A stretch of DNA of 64,000 nucleotides from Panacibacter ginsenosidivorans (GCF_007971225.1 NZ_CP042435.1:2049501-2113500); one strand, 5' to 3'. Shown: positions 17,087 to 25,703, numbered from the stretch's first letter. Program-made: numbers and translations. The notes: generated by a model not told the origin, from the letters alone.

Positions 17087-17623
17087 ATGAATAAGCAACA
17101 AATCATCTCCCGGCTGCAAAAAAATCATCATGATTTTGCTGATTATATCAGATCACTGAGAGAAGAAGATTTCCTGTTTACGACAGATAATAAATGGACA
17201 GCGGGCCAGCAGGCAGAACATATACTCCGCGCTATTAAACCTGTAAAACTTGCCTTCACGCTCCCTAAATTTTTTTTGAAGTTATTTTTTGGTAAGGCCA
17301 ACAGGCCATCGAGAACTTATGAACAGTTATTAGACAGGTATAAAGAAAAATTAGCGGCTGGTGGCCGTGCATCAGGAAGATTTATACCACAACCTGTAGC
17401 GTTTAACGCTAAAGAAAAAATTTGCAATGAAATTCTTTTAGTAAATGACGCGCTTTGTAAAAAAGTAAATAGCTGCGCAGAAGAAGAATTGGAAAGTTAT
17501 ATTCTGCCGCATCCGCTATTAGGTAAACTTACATTGAGAGAAATGCTCTATTTTAATATCCTTCACGTGGAGCATCACAGAAACAGTGTTGCTATGTTGT
17601 TGCATAGAACTGCTCTAGCCTAA
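17087..17623 (+). CDS. DinB family protein
   Basis: A 178-residue four-helix-bundle protein of the DinB/YfiT superfamily. Metal-ligand histidines expected of the family are visible: WTAGQQAEHILRAI near residues 37-50 and HVEHHRNSVAML near the C-terminus (about 160-171). Some relatives act as thiol-dependent transferases, most are uncharacterised. Start ATG at 17087. Sole gene between arms 12 and 13. It is not closely similar to the second DinB protein at 19586, so the two are not a recent duplication. Confidence 0.8.
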   Translation: MNKQQIISRLQKNHHDFADYIRSLREEDFLFTTDNKWTAGQQAEHILRAIKPVKLAFTLPKFFLKLFFGKANRPSRTYEQLLDRYKEKLAAGGRASGRFIPQPVAFNAKEKICNEILLVNDALCKKVNSCAEEELESYILPHPLLGKLTLREMLYFNILHVEHHRNSVAMLLHRTALA

Positions 17624-17671
17624 ATAATAAAAGACAGCACACTGAAACTGAAGCTGCGCAATGAACTGAAA

Positions 17672-17735
17672 GTACAAGTGTGCGACGCAACAAAAGCCGC
17701 TTCATTTGCATTTGGCACGGCTTCATAAAAAATAT
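17672..17735 (+). repeat. Intergenic repeat arm 13 (right type, GTG subtype)
   Basis: Core 17672-17691 (GTACAAGTGTGCGACGCAAC), tail GGCACGGCTTCATAAAAAAT. Closes the bracket around the DinB gene. Confidence 0.87.
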
Positions 17736-17789
17736 TTTATCACTTACTATGCTTTGCTTACTTTAACCTATTAAAAAAATACTCATAGT

Positions 17790-19490
17790 ATGTCCAACTC
17801 GCTGTTCCGTACCAAGAATATTGATAAGATACTGAGAGATGCTGCTACCAACGAAGAAAATGCACATGGCAGCGGTGGCTTGAAAAGAGTGTTGACGCTG
17901 CGGGACCTTACATTTTTTGGTATTGCCGCTATTATTGGCGCAGGAAGTTTCAGCAGTTTGGGTGAAGCAGTTTTTAAAGGTGGCCCGGGTGTGGTTTTTC
18001 TTTTTATTATATGTGCCATAGCCTGCGGATTTACCGCTATGTGCTATGCAGAATTTGCAAGCCGCATACCAGTTGCGGGCAGCGCTTACACCTATGCTTA
18101 TGCATCTTTTGGAGAGTTGTTTGCGTGGATCATTGGCTGGGCGCTAATCATGGAATATTCCATTGGTAATATTTATGTGGCATTTTCATGGAGCGACTAT
18201 TTTACTTCTTTCCTTCACAAAATAAATATTCATATTCCCGATTATCTTACCTGCAGCTATATGGAAGCTAAAAAAGCTTTCATGAATAACTCCAGCAACG
18301 CAGAATTAACAGGAGCATGGAATTATGCACCAACTGTTGGCAGTTTTAAAATTATTTTCGACCTGCCTGCATTAATGATCAATTTGTTTATCACTATACT
18401 TGTTTATAAAGGTGTAAAAGAATCCAGGAACTTCAGCAATGTAATGGTGATACTAAAGCTTATTATTGTTGCATTGGTAATTGGCGTAGGCGCATATTAT
18501 GTTGATCCCGGTAACTGGTTGCCCGTAAATGATGCAGGTGTTGCTTCTTTTATGCCCAATGGTTTTGCTGGCGTAATGACGGCTGTGAGTGGTGTATTCT
18601 TTGCCTATATTGGTTTTGATGCTATCAGTGTAATGGCAGAAGAAAGTAAGAATCCGCAAAGGGATCTGCCAAGGAGTATGATTCTTTCACTGGTTATTTG
18701 CACTGTTGTTTATATACTGCTCACGTTGGTATTAACCGGCGTACTCAATTATAGAATGTTTGAAGGTGTAGGTGATCCACTGGCAAAAATATTTGAGGTA
18801 AAAAATGTTGGCTGGATGCAGGCATTTGTTTCTGTGGCTGCAGTAATTGCCATGACGAGTGTATTACTTGTTTTTCAAATGGGGCAACCAAGAATATGGA
18901 TGAGCATGAGCCGCGACGGCCTTTTGCCACCTGCCTTCCAACGTATACACCCCAAATATCAAACACCATCTTTCGCAACTATTATTACAGGTTTATTGGT
19001 AGGTGTACCTATTTTATTTACAGATAAAACTTTTGTACTTGACTTTACCAGTATTGCTACTTTATTTGCTTTTGTGCTGGTGTGCGGCGGTATTTTACTC
19101 ATTCCTAAAAAAGAAAAAGTAGCAGGGAAATTCAATATGCCTTATGTTAATTCAAAATATATTTTCCCCTTGCTGATTATGTGTGCTGTTGTTATTATTA
19201 AACTGGCCAACAAAGATTATTTCAGTGCACTGTTTAATGTTACAGAAGACAATGCCTCATTAAATATTTCCACTATTATTTTGTGGATAGTATTGATCAT
19301 ACTTGCCGTGTTCAGTTATGTAAAATCTTTTTCACTTATTCCGTTGCTGGGCCTATCCAGCTGCTTATATTTATTAACGGGTATGACTGGTGCAAACTGG
19401 GCATGGTTTGGTTCCTGGCTTGCACTTGGTTTAATATTTTATTTTTCTTACGGTTATAAAAAAAGCAGGCTTGCACAAACTATTTTATGA
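17790..19490 (+). CDS. APC family amino acid permease (cationic amino acid transporter-like)
   Basis: A 566-residue inner-membrane transporter with about 12-14 hydrophobic segments. The first helix carries GIAAIIGAGSFSSLGEA, the unwound substrate-binding segment of APC transporters (usually GxGIF). RIPVAGSAYTYAYASFGELFAWIIGW follows in abridged form, and FFAYIGFDAISVMAEESKNPQRDLP, the CAT-subfamily hallmark, lies near residues 270-295. Substrate is probably an amino acid; which one is not determinable. Start ATG at 17790. Single gene between arms 13 and 14, whose tails abut it. Confidence 0.9.
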   Translation: MSNSLFRTKNIDKILRDAATNEENAHGSGGLKRVLTLRDLTFFGIAAIIGAGSFSSLGEAVFKGGPGVVFLFIICAIACGFTAMCYAEFASRIPVAGSAYTYAYASFGELFAWIIGWALIMEYSIGNIYVAFSWSDYFTSFLHKINIHIPDYLTCSYMEAKKAFMNNSSNAELTGAWNYAPTVGSFKIIFDLPALMINLFITILVYKGVKESRNFSNVMVILKLIIVALVIGVGAYYVDPGNWLPVNDAGVASFMPNGFAGVMTAVSGVFFAYIGFDAISVMAEESKNPQRDLPRSMILSLVICTVVYILLTLVLTGVLNYRMFEGVGDPLAKIFEVKNVGWMQAFVSVAAVIAMTSVLLVFQMGQPRIWMSMSRDGLLPPAFQRIHPKYQTPSFATIITGLLVGVPILFTDKTFVLDFTSIATLFAFVLVCGGILLIPKKEKVAGKFNMPYVNSKYIFPLLIMCAVVIIKLANKDYFSALFNVTEDNASLNISTIILWIVLIILAVFSYVKSFSLIPLLGLSSCLYLLTGMTGANWAWFGSWLALGLIFYFSYGYKKSRLAQTIL

Positions 19491-19548
19491 TTTTTTGTAC
19501 TGAACATTAGTGCTGTTATTAAGCTTTGGTTGTGTCACTCACTTGTAC
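19491..19548 (-). repeat. Intergenic repeat arm 14 (left type, ACA subtype)
   Basis: Core 19529-19548 (GTTGTGTCACTCACTTGTAC). The tail TTTTTTGTACTGAAC starts at the base after the TGA of the permease gene. Confidence 0.87.
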
Positions 19549-19585
19549 GTTCTTATCTATATTCATCTTTTATAATTTACATTAT

Positions 19586-20026
19586 ATGTTGCATGCATTT
19601 ACAAGATTAAAAAATATTCTTGCTACGGTTCCTGAAAGGCTCAGCAGTATTCCAAACGAAGATGCTGCTATAAAACCTTCTCCCAATAAATGGAGCAGGA
19701 AAGAGATAATGGGGCATTTGATAGACTCTGCATCAAACAATCACCAGCGATTTGTAAGGCTGCAAATAGAAGATCATGTAAAGCTGCCCAAGTACAGGCA
19801 GAATGAATGGGTAGCCGTACAGCACTGGCAGGATAAAGAGTGGTCTGCTATTCTTGCTTTCTGGCAATTATACAATGAGCATATTGCTTATATATTTGAA
19901 AAGATAGATAAAACAAAACTGCAGCATATAGTTACTTTAGGCGAGACTGATTTTACACTTCAATTCATTATTGATGATTACGTAGACCATATGGAGCACC
20001 ATTTAAAACAGGTGTTTGAGCAATAA
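19586..20026 (+). CDS. DinB family protein
   Basis: A 146-residue DinB-type four-helix-bundle protein. PSPNKWSRKEIMGHLIDSASNN near residues 31-52 (abridged) and VDHMEHHLKQVFE at the C-terminus contain the conserved histidines that bind a metal in this superfamily. Function unknown. The frame remains open to 19526, but the additional residues are encoded by repeat arm 14 and the ATG at 19586 fits the family start. Sole gene between arms 14 and 15, followed by a clear terminator. Confidence 0.82.
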   Translation: MLHAFTRLKNILATVPERLSSIPNEDAAIKPSPNKWSRKEIMGHLIDSASNNHQRFVRLQIEDHVKLPKYRQNEWVAVQHWQDKEWSAILAFWQLYNEHIAYIFEKIDKTKLQHIVTLGETDFTLQFIIDDYVDHMEHHLKQVFEQ

Positions 20027-20037
20027 AAATAGTTACC

Positions 20038-20078
20038 AGACCTGTTAGATTTTAAAAAACCTAACAGGTCTTTCCTTA
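20038..20078 (+). terminator. Rho-independent terminator after the second DinB gene
   Basis: AGACCTGTTAG (20038-20048) and CTAACAGGTCT (20061-20071) form a perfect 11-bp stem with a 12-nt loop, followed by TTCCTTAT. It lies 12 bp past the stop codon. Confidence 0.75.
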
Positions 20079-20110
20079 TACGCTTCAATCCGCTGCCGTA
20101 AAATGAAACT

Positions 20111-20171
20111 GTACAAGAGTGCGACGCAACAGGCGACACCATGAAAACACTTCAGTCCGGCTCATAAAAAA
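20111..20171 (+). repeat. Intergenic repeat arm 15 (right type, GAG subtype)
   Basis: Core 20111-20130 (GTACAAGAGTGCGACGCAAC), middle AGGCGACACCATGAAAA, tail GTCCGGCTCATAAAAAAA. Confidence 0.88.
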
Positions 20172-20214
20172 ATCTCACTTAATTTTGCAGTTCATAAAAT
20201 AAACAATCGCGTTT

Positions 20215-21240
20215 ATGAAATACCAGGTTGGTGATGATATTGTGGTGCTGCATACTAATGAGGAGGGTAAGGTTGTAGAGATCATTAATAATAAGATGGT
20301 GATGGTGGAAGTGCGTGGTGTAAAATTTCCATCGTACATGGACCAGATCGATTTTCCTTATTTCAAACGCTTTACCGAAAAGAAACCCATCTTTCAACAA
20401 AAGAAAGAAAAAAAGTTTGTGGATGATATTCCAAAAGAAAAATCAAAACCTGCTGAAATTAAAGCTACCACAGGCGTCTGGCTTTCGTTGCTTCCAAAAT
20501 TTACAACCGATGAATTTGGTGATGAAATAGTGGAGCTTTTTAAAATTCATCTGGTAAACAGAACTGATACAGGCTATAAATTCATTTACAAGCAACATTT
20601 TTTTGGTAATCCTGCATTTGACCTTACCAATGAAGTAACTGCTTACCATGATTTTTATTTACACGATCTTTCTTTTGCAGATTTCAATGATAACCCATCG
20701 TTTGCATTTGAGTTTTCACTGATAACACCTGATAAAAAGAAAGCAGAATTTTATGAAGCAACTATTAAAATAAAAGCTAAGCAACTGTTTCAGCGGGTGG
20801 AAGAAATGAAAAAAAAGAATGAGCCCACCATCAGCTTTCAATTGTTTGAAAAATATCCTGATAAAGCAATAGAAGATAAACCTGAAGTAACCTCAAAGAT
20901 CTCTAACCAGTTTGCTGTATATGAAGCAAAGAAAGCCAGGCAAAATCTTCCGGCGCCGCGCAGTGTAATAGACCTGCACATGGAAAAGCTGAGTGATGAC
21001 TGGAAACATATGAGCAACTTTGAAATTCTTACCATGCAACTAAAAGAGTTTGAAAAATGGTATGAGCTTGCTGTTGCACATCATCAGCCAAACCTGATTG
21101 TGATACATGGTGTAGGCAGTGGCAAATTAAGGGGTGAGATACATGATATACTAAAAACAAAAAAAGAAGTGCGGTATTTTATCAACCAATATCATCCGCA
21201 ATATGGGTATGGCGCTACGGAAATATTCTTTCAGTATTAA
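20215..21240 (+). CDS. DUF2027 / Smr-domain protein
   Basis: A 341-residue cytoplasmic protein with an N-terminal DUF2027 module (VGDDIVVLHTNEEGKVVEII) and a C-terminal Smr domain. The Smr signature is visible as IDLHMEKL near residue 250 and VIHGVGSGKLRGEIHDIL around 296-313, with HPQYGYGATEIFF at the end. Smr domains are nucleases, found in MutS2 and as stand-alone proteins; this protein lacks the MutS2 ATPase. A TAATTTTG sequence at 20180-20187, just beyond arm 15, could be its -7 promoter element. Start ATG at 20215. Confidence 0.85.
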   Translation: MKYQVGDDIVVLHTNEEGKVVEIINNKMVMVEVRGVKFPSYMDQIDFPYFKRFTEKKPIFQQKKEKKFVDDIPKEKSKPAEIKATTGVWLSLLPKFTTDEFGDEIVELFKIHLVNRTDTGYKFIYKQHFFGNPAFDLTNEVTAYHDFYLHDLSFADFNDNPSFAFEFSLITPDKKKAEFYEATIKIKAKQLFQRVEEMKKKNEPTISFQLFEKYPDKAIEDKPEVTSKISNQFAVYEAKKARQNLPAPRSVIDLHMEKLSDDWKHMSNFEILTMQLKEFEKWYELAVAHHQPNLIVIHGVGSGKLRGEIHDILKTKKEVRYFINQYHPQYGYGATEIFFQY

Positions 21241-21311
21241 AGCCCCCTAAATCTCCCGGTGGATGACTTAAAAAAACCAAGAAGATTTATTGATGCCAAA
21301 AGATTTACAGA

Positions 21312-21372
21312 TGAAGTGATTGCGACGCAAGGGACGATGCTATGAAAAAATGCAGCCGGTATCAAAAAAATT
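21312..21372 (+). repeat. Intergenic repeat arm 16 (right type, degenerate)
   Basis: Only GCGACGCAA of the core (21312-21331) is intact, but the middle GGACGATGCTATGAAA and tail GCCGGTATCAAAAAAATT identify it. It follows arm 15 in the same orientation, one of four breaks in the alternation. Confidence 0.7.
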
Positions 21373-21389
21373 CTCTCATTAGTTATTGT

Positions 21390-21397
21390 TATTTTTG
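21390..21397 (+). promoter_or_regulatory. Putative -7 element of the rnpB promoter
   Basis: TATTTTTG matches the Bacteroidota -7 consensus TAnnTTTG and lies about 13 bp before the inferred 5' end of the RNase P RNA. No convincing -33 TTTG is seen at the usual distance. Confidence 0.45.
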
Positions 21398-21410
21398 TAT
21401 TTACTACAAT

Positions 21411-21762
21411 CCCGAACTATCGCCTTGTGCAAGCAGGGAGGAAAGTCCGGACAGCATAGGGCAACCCACCGGTGAAGAGCCGGGTGTTTCTTTTGAAGCA
21501 ACAGACAGTGCCACAGAAAATAACCGCCTTAGGGTAAGGGTGAAAACGTAAGGTAAGAGCTTACGATGTATTGCAGCGATGCAACATATGGGTAAACCTT
21601 GGGGGCTGTAATGCCACGTATAGGTTCGTCTGAAAGCGGCCCGCTTTCGATTCCACCGGTGAGTGGACACGAACCAGGGTAGGCAGCAACAGGTAAACAG
21701 CAATGTTTATCGCAGATAAATGATAGTGTAAAAACAGAATCCGGCTTACGAGGTTTGTAGTT
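21411..21762 (+). ncRNA. rnpB: RNase P RNA
   Basis: Catalytic RNA subunit of RNase P, which trims the 5' leader of pre-tRNAs. The universal 5' core GAGGAAAGTCCGGAC is at 21438-21452, a second conserved block, ACAGAAAATAACCGCC, near 21514, and the matching 3' core ACAGAATCCGGCTTA at 21734-21748, giving a type A RNA of about 350 nt. The ends are estimated from these landmarks. No tRNA or protein subunit gene is adjacent. Confidence 0.92.
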
Positions 21763-21972
21763 TTAAAAGTGTTTGATGCATGATATGTATCGAACATTTT
21801 TTTTGCCGTCAGGTAACCAATTCCTTATTAAAGTTGTTATCTGCATACATGCTATATGTTAGTTTAACAAAAAGCCGGTTCAGTCAATTAAAATGCCGGT
21901 TTGGTATGCCTGAAATTATTTGTTTACTGACAATTATTAATTTCAATAGTGAAAAAAGAAATTCGTTTGGTT

Positions 21973-22143
21973 ATGGAAAGCAATATTAAAACCCCCGCGC
22001 CTGCGCGGATAGAAAGAGAATTGAAGCAGCTTAAAAAAAATCTTGCACTTGGGTTTCACCGTGGCAAAAGTTTGTCTGAGCTTAAAGATATTATCAGCAA
22101 AATCCACAGTCTCGAAGAAAAACTGATCGCATTTTTAAATTAA
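21973..22143 (+). CDS. Small conserved-looking hypothetical protein
   Basis: A 56-residue basic, helix-rich protein starting MESNIKTPAPARIERELKQL, then two predicted helices ending SLEEKLIAFLN. I do not recognise a named family. The even charge pattern and the terminator directly behind it support a real gene. A GTG at 21949 would add eight residues. It follows rnpB and is expressed toward the convergent lipocalin-like gene. Confidence 0.5.
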   Translation: MESNIKTPAPARIERELKQLKKNLALGFHRGKSLSELKDIISKIHSLEEKLIAFLN

Positions 22144-22158
22144 AAGACAGTATAAAAA

Positions 22159-22190
22159 AAGCCGGCAGTTGCCGGCTTAAAAAAATTTTT
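22159..22190. terminator. Bidirectional terminator
   Basis: AAGCCGGC (22159-22166) and GCCGGCTT (22171-22178) form an 8-bp stem with loop AGTT. It has an A-run before and a T-run after, so it can end both the plus-strand small gene and the minus-strand lipocalin-like gene. Confidence 0.85.
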
Positions 22191-22195
22191 ATTTT

Positions 22196-22564
22196 TTATT
22201 CCTTTACCCATTTAGTGTTATCAAGCACACCGGAACGGTTAATACAACCATCCTCAATTACAGTTAATAATAAACCTTCACTGTTTATTTCAAATTTATA
22301 TTTTGCAATGGCACTGTCATCACAATCGCTCTGGCCGCTTATCTTTTGAATAGACAAGATACTGTCTTTAATACTATATTTCATTAATTCAAGACTCGAA
22401 TTGTCTGCTGCTACAATAGCTTCTAATGTATCGGTTCTAAAATCAAAAACTATATCGGTTGGGCTATCCAATTGTAGTGTGCCCTTCCATTTTGAATTGG
22501 TAAGTTGTGCGTTTGCCGAAACACTTATAAAAGCAATAAAGGCAATAAAAATTATTTTTTTCAT
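22196..22564 (-). CDS. Secreted lipocalin-like hypothetical protein
   Basis: A 122-residue exported protein: signal peptide MKKIIFIAFIAFISVSANAQ, then a small beta-rich domain with LTNSKWKGTLQL at the start, two cysteines (SDCDD and DGCINR) that could form a disulfide, and a C-terminal WVKE. The overall pattern resembles small lipocalin-like domains common in Bacteroidota, but the assignment is by shape only. Start ATG at 22564; the stop adjoins the bidirectional terminator. No functional context. Confidence 0.6.
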   Translation of the reverse strand: MKKIIFIAFIAFISVSANAQLTNSKWKGTLQLDSPTDIVFDFRTDTLEAIVAADNSSLELMKYSIKDSILSIQKISGQSDCDDSAIAKYKFEINSEGLLLTVIEDGCINRSGVLDNTKWVKE

Positions 22565-22696
22565 ACGAAATATTTATTTTTTTAAAGCTACAGTTTAAAG
22601 CTGCATAACATTGCGATTTTTTTTAAATATAAGGAAGTCTGGGATAAATGTATAATAGCAACTATGAATGGTTATGTGCAGTTGCATATGATGAGA

Positions 22697-22756
22697 AATT
22701 TTTTGTTACAAGCTTCCTGGGCATTGAGCATCTTTACTTGCGTCGCACACTGCATC
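22697..22756 (-). repeat. Intergenic repeat arm 17 (left type, GTG subtype)
   Basis: Core 22737-22756; the inner end reads TGCATC instead of TTGTAC. Tail AATTTTTTGTTACAAGC. Forms a gene-less pair with arm 18 (cores 36 bp apart) whose spacer contains GATCATG and CATGATC in inverted orientation. Confidence 0.8.
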
Positions 22757-22792
22757 TTTTGGATCATGCATCAGCCCATACATGATCTAATT

Positions 22793-22830
22793 GTACAAGT
22801 GTGCGACGCAACGGAAGTTCAATAAAGGAC
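22793..22830 (+). repeat. Intergenic repeat arm 18 (right type, GTG subtype, short tail)
   Basis: Core 22793-22812 (GTACAAGTGTGCGACGCAAC), then GGAAGTTCAATAAAGG. The usual CCGGGCTC tail is missing. Confidence 0.82.
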
Positions 22831-22847
22831 TGAACGATCATACACAA

Positions 22848-22879
22848 TAAAAAAAGCAAATCACACAATAGTGATTTGC
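22848..22879 (-). terminator. Rho-independent terminator of the universal stress gene
   Basis: GCAAATCAC (22856-22864) and GTGATTTGC (22871-22879) form a 9-bp stem. On the minus strand it is followed by TTTTTTT, as expected for a terminator reading from 22916. Confidence 0.85.
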
Positions 22880-22915
22880 CTGAATGTGGTGGTCTTTACA
22901 CAGGAGTTTATATTT

Positions 22916-23770
22916 TTATTCGTATTCTTTTTCCAAAGTAATTACAGGAATACTGGAATTGTAGGATAGTAATCTTTTGGTAACCCTGTTCCATAAACCA
23001 GGCAGATAATATTCATGTTTGTTATTTATCATTATAAGATCTGCATTGATCTTTTTGGAAAAGTTCAATGTTGTTGTGGCAAGATTTTTACCTTCCAATA
23101 TAATAGACTGCACCGGTATAGTAGTAAGGCTTTGTATCACTTCCATTGTCTGTGAAAGTATGGGCACCCCCGGTTCATTGTTTTCTTTTCTTAACGATAC
23201 TACAAAAATGGTTGATTTGAAATAGCGGCCAAGCATAGCTGCCAGTCTTATACGACGCATAGGCACATGATCATCATGCAACGGCAATACGATCTTTTTA
23301 AAATGACTTACCAAGCCACTTGCCCTTACAGCAAGCACCGGTATAAATGTTTTTTTTGCGAGATTACTTATACTAACTGTTGAAATAATCCGATGCAGCA
23401 AATTGAATTTAGATAACCCTTTTACAAACATATCCATCTGGTAAAGACGTGCATATTTAGCCAGCTCTTCCTGCTCGTTTCCATGCAATACACTTATTTC
23501 TATCTGTCCTTTACCACAAAGATGCTGGCTGTATGCTTCTTTCATTTCGTGCAAACGATCCTGTGCATTTTTTAGATCTGCAGTATAATCGTAAGGATAA
23601 AAATGGGCGGCTTCTACTGTTAACAGAGGAAATATATTTTTTGAAACCACATGCACCAGGTGAATATTACAATGCAGTGCATTGGCTAATTCTATTGCCT
23701 TGGCAGTTGCCCATTTATCTTTTTGTGTAAAATCAACCGGAACAAGAATATTGTATAAGTTGTTCTGCAT
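22916..23770 (-). CDS. Universal stress protein (tandem UspA domains)
   Basis: A 284-residue cytoplasmic protein with two UspA-type domains. The first begins YNILVPVDFTQKDKWATAKA (residues 6-25) and the second FKKIVLPLHDDHVPMRRIRL (about 160-179). The second domain ends DLIMINNKHEYYLPG. The strict ATP-binding motif G2xG9xGS/T is not clearly present. Start ATG at 23770. Its stop is followed by a terminator. It lies 38 bp downstream of the glycosyltransferase-phosphatase fusion on the same strand, so they may be co-transcribed in a stress/compatible-solute context. Confidence 0.85.
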   Translation of the reverse strand: MQNNLYNILVPVDFTQKDKWATAKAIELANALHCNIHLVHVVSKNIFPLLTVEAAHFYPYDYTADLKNAQDRLHEMKEAYSQHLCGKGQIEISVLHGNEQEELAKYARLYQMDMFVKGLSKFNLLHRIISTVSISNLAKKTFIPVLAVRASGLVSHFKKIVLPLHDDHVPMRRIRLAAMLGRYFKSTIFVVSLRKENNEPGVPILSQTMEVIQSLTTIPVQSIILEGKNLATTTLNFSKKINADLIMINNKHEYYLPGLWNRVTKRLLSYNSSIPVITLEKEYE

Positions 23771-23808
23771 AGTAAATTGTTTTCCTGGTTAAAAAATTTG
23801 TTTATTAA

Positions 23809-25185
23809 TTATGCATATTCCAGCAACGAAAGGAAGCTGGGTTCTTTTATTTCTTTTGCTGCAATTTTTTTAAGTAACTCATCTTTTGTGCAAAAAGCAA
23901 ACCCTTTACCTGCATGACCAACCATACAACGATCATCTTTGCTGTCGCCCACAACTATACAGTTCCTGAATTGCACATTGAATTTTTCACAAGCAAATTG
24001 CATAGCATTCGTTTTACAAAATGAATGGCCGCAAATGCTGTCAGGTGATGCAAAGAAATAAGAAGGCATGTTTACTTCACCGGTTGCTTTACCTTCAATT
24101 ATTTCCAGTTGTATACCATACGAAAAATCTGCATCAATATTTTTTACCACATAATTTGTTATAAGCGTATAACTATTACTAATGATACCAACTTTATACC
24201 CCTTTTGTTTAAGCCCTGCAACTACTTCTTTTATATCTTCCACCATTGGAATGTTATGCACAATATCAAGCAGCTCATCAATAGTTCTTCCTTTTAGCAA
24301 AAGACCAATTCGTTTGCTTAATATCATGGCATCTGTTTCTTCTTCACGCAGGTCGTGCAGTTTTGCAGTAAAGCCAAATTTATTTGCGCAGGCTTCTATA
24401 AACCTTCCTTTCAATATAGTATCATCCATATCAAAAATGGCCATCCTGTGATGCACACCAAGATTTTCTTTGAGTACATCATGCATCTGCCTGTTTATTT
24501 CTTCTATTGATTCTACAGCTTCTTCCATTTGTTCGCCGGGGTTCTGCTGCTGCGCTTTTGAAATAATAGCCTTCGAGACTTCGTGGCTCATTTTTCCGAG
24601 CGCCTGCCATGGTTTACTTTTATTTTCTATATACCCAATATTCACTTCTTTAATGCGTGCTTTCATCAGGTACATATCTAAAAGAATGCCGATATCAACA
24701 CCGTAATCATTAAAAAATGTAATGCGTTTAAAATAACTTTTCTTGCCCGCGATCATGCCGCTTAATGGCTGGGAAAAATCTGCAAGTCCGGGATAAAAAA
24801 TGTTGAGCAATGGTTTGGCAACAAGTTCTGTAACCCTGCCCGCATTACGTGCAAATGTTCCTTTTACAAAATCTGCTTCATCAATCAATAATGGCTGGGC
24901 AAGTTTCGCAATGGTCTCTTCAGGATAAGGGTCAATATCCGCATCAAGAAAAATAATAATTTCATTAGTGGCATTATCAATACCATCTTTCATTGAAATG
25001 CCTTTACCACGCACGCCGCTTATCACAACCTTTGCACCTGCAGTTTCTGCCAGTTCCACCGTATTGTCATCTGATTTATCATCAACAACTATTACTTCAC
25101 TCACCAGTTTATTAAGCCTGCAAAAACTTACAACATTCGCAATAGTATTTTCTTCATTAAGTGCAGGAATAATAATAGTTAGCAT
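23809..25185 (-). CDS. Fused glucosyl-3-phosphoglycerate synthase-like GT and HAD phosphatase
   Basis: A 458-residue fusion. Residues 1-220 are a GT-A glycosyltransferase: LTIIIPALNEENTIANVV at the N-terminus, metal-binding DAD at 81-83, AGRVTELVAKPLLNIFYP at 115-132 and QPLSGMIAGKKS at 139-150, a pattern close to GpgS. Residues 245-450 are a HAD/SerB-like phosphatase with FDMDDT (251-256), the nucleophile Asp252, and GDSKDD at 413-418. The simplest reading is a bifunctional enzyme forming a glycosyl-3-phosphoglycerate and then dephosphorylating it to glucosyl- or mannosylglycerate. A fused synthase-phosphatase is known for mannosylglycerate (MgsD of Dehalococcoides). Start ATG at 25185. Confidence 0.75.
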   Translation of the reverse strand: MLTIIIPALNEENTIANVVSFCRLNKLVSEVIVVDDKSDDNTVELAETAGAKVVISGVRGKGISMKDGIDNATNEIIIFLDADIDPYPEETIAKLAQPLLIDEADFVKGTFARNAGRVTELVAKPLLNIFYPGLADFSQPLSGMIAGKKSYFKRITFFNDYGVDIGILLDMYLMKARIKEVNIGYIENKSKPWQALGKMSHEVSKAIISKAQQQNPGEQMEEAVESIEEINRQMHDVLKENLGVHHRMAIFDMDDTILKGRFIEACANKFGFTAKLHDLREEETDAMILSKRIGLLLKGRTIDELLDIVHNIPMVEDIKEVVAGLKQKGYKVGIISNSYTLITNYVVKNIDADFSYGIQLEIIEGKATGEVNMPSYFFASPDSICGHSFCKTNAMQFACEKFNVQFRNCIVVGDSKDDRCMVGHAGKGFAFCTKDELLKKIAAKEIKEPSFLSLLEYA

Positions 25186-25505
25186 AAGCGTATCTCATGG
25201 TTTAAATAAAATGCTATATAACAGATTTTCAAGGGGTATGATAGAAAACACCCGGTGCTAAAATAAGTCAAAAGTTATGCCCAAAATACCAAGGTCCATT
25301 ATGTAATTAATAATTGTGCTGACGTCTGTAAATTAAAACCGGGTGAAAAATAAAGATACACTTTTATGCTTGTGATTACTACGGGTGCAGGATAAAAAAA
25401 TTGCTACGCGGTACTTCTTTAACATAAACAATGAACAAATGCTTTATTTGTCTAATACAATACAGTAGTAAAATAATTAAGTGTGTAATTTTTTCCTTCA
25501 GGCGT
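25186..25505. other. Gene-free stretch
   Basis: About 320 bp between the fusion gene and arm 19. AT-rich, with CACCCGG near 25250 and CCGGGTG near 25339 as a loose inverted repeat. No credible reading frame, RNA or terminator was seen; it presumably contains the promoter of the minus-strand fusion gene. Confidence 0.5.
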
Positions 25506-25568
25506 AAAAATTTTTGTAAGTGGCGGCAAAATAAAAGATGAAGCTTTGGTTGTGTCACTCACTTTTAC
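25506..25568 (-). repeat. Intergenic repeat arm 19 (left type, ACA subtype)
   Basis: Core 25549-25568 (GTTGTGTCACTCACTTTTAC) preceded by AAGCTTTG. Gene-less pair with arm 20 (cores 72 bp apart). Confidence 0.85.
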
Positions 25569-25640
25569 GTCCAAAACATTATTCAGCAACACAGGTAAAA
25601 CTAAAAATCAATAGCCCTTTGTTGATGTATACTTTTTAAA

Positions 25641-25703
25641 GTACAAGTGTGCGACGCAACAGGCGATGCTATGAAAGAATGTGGCCGGGTTCATAAAAAA
25701 TTA
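25641..25703 (+). repeat. Intergenic repeat arm 20 (right type, GTG subtype)
   Basis: Best match to the consensus: core 25641-25660 (GTACAAGTGTGCGACGCAAC), middle AGGCGATGCTATGAAA, tail GCCGGGTTCATAAAAAATTA. The final TTA is the cmk stop codon. Confidence 0.9.
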
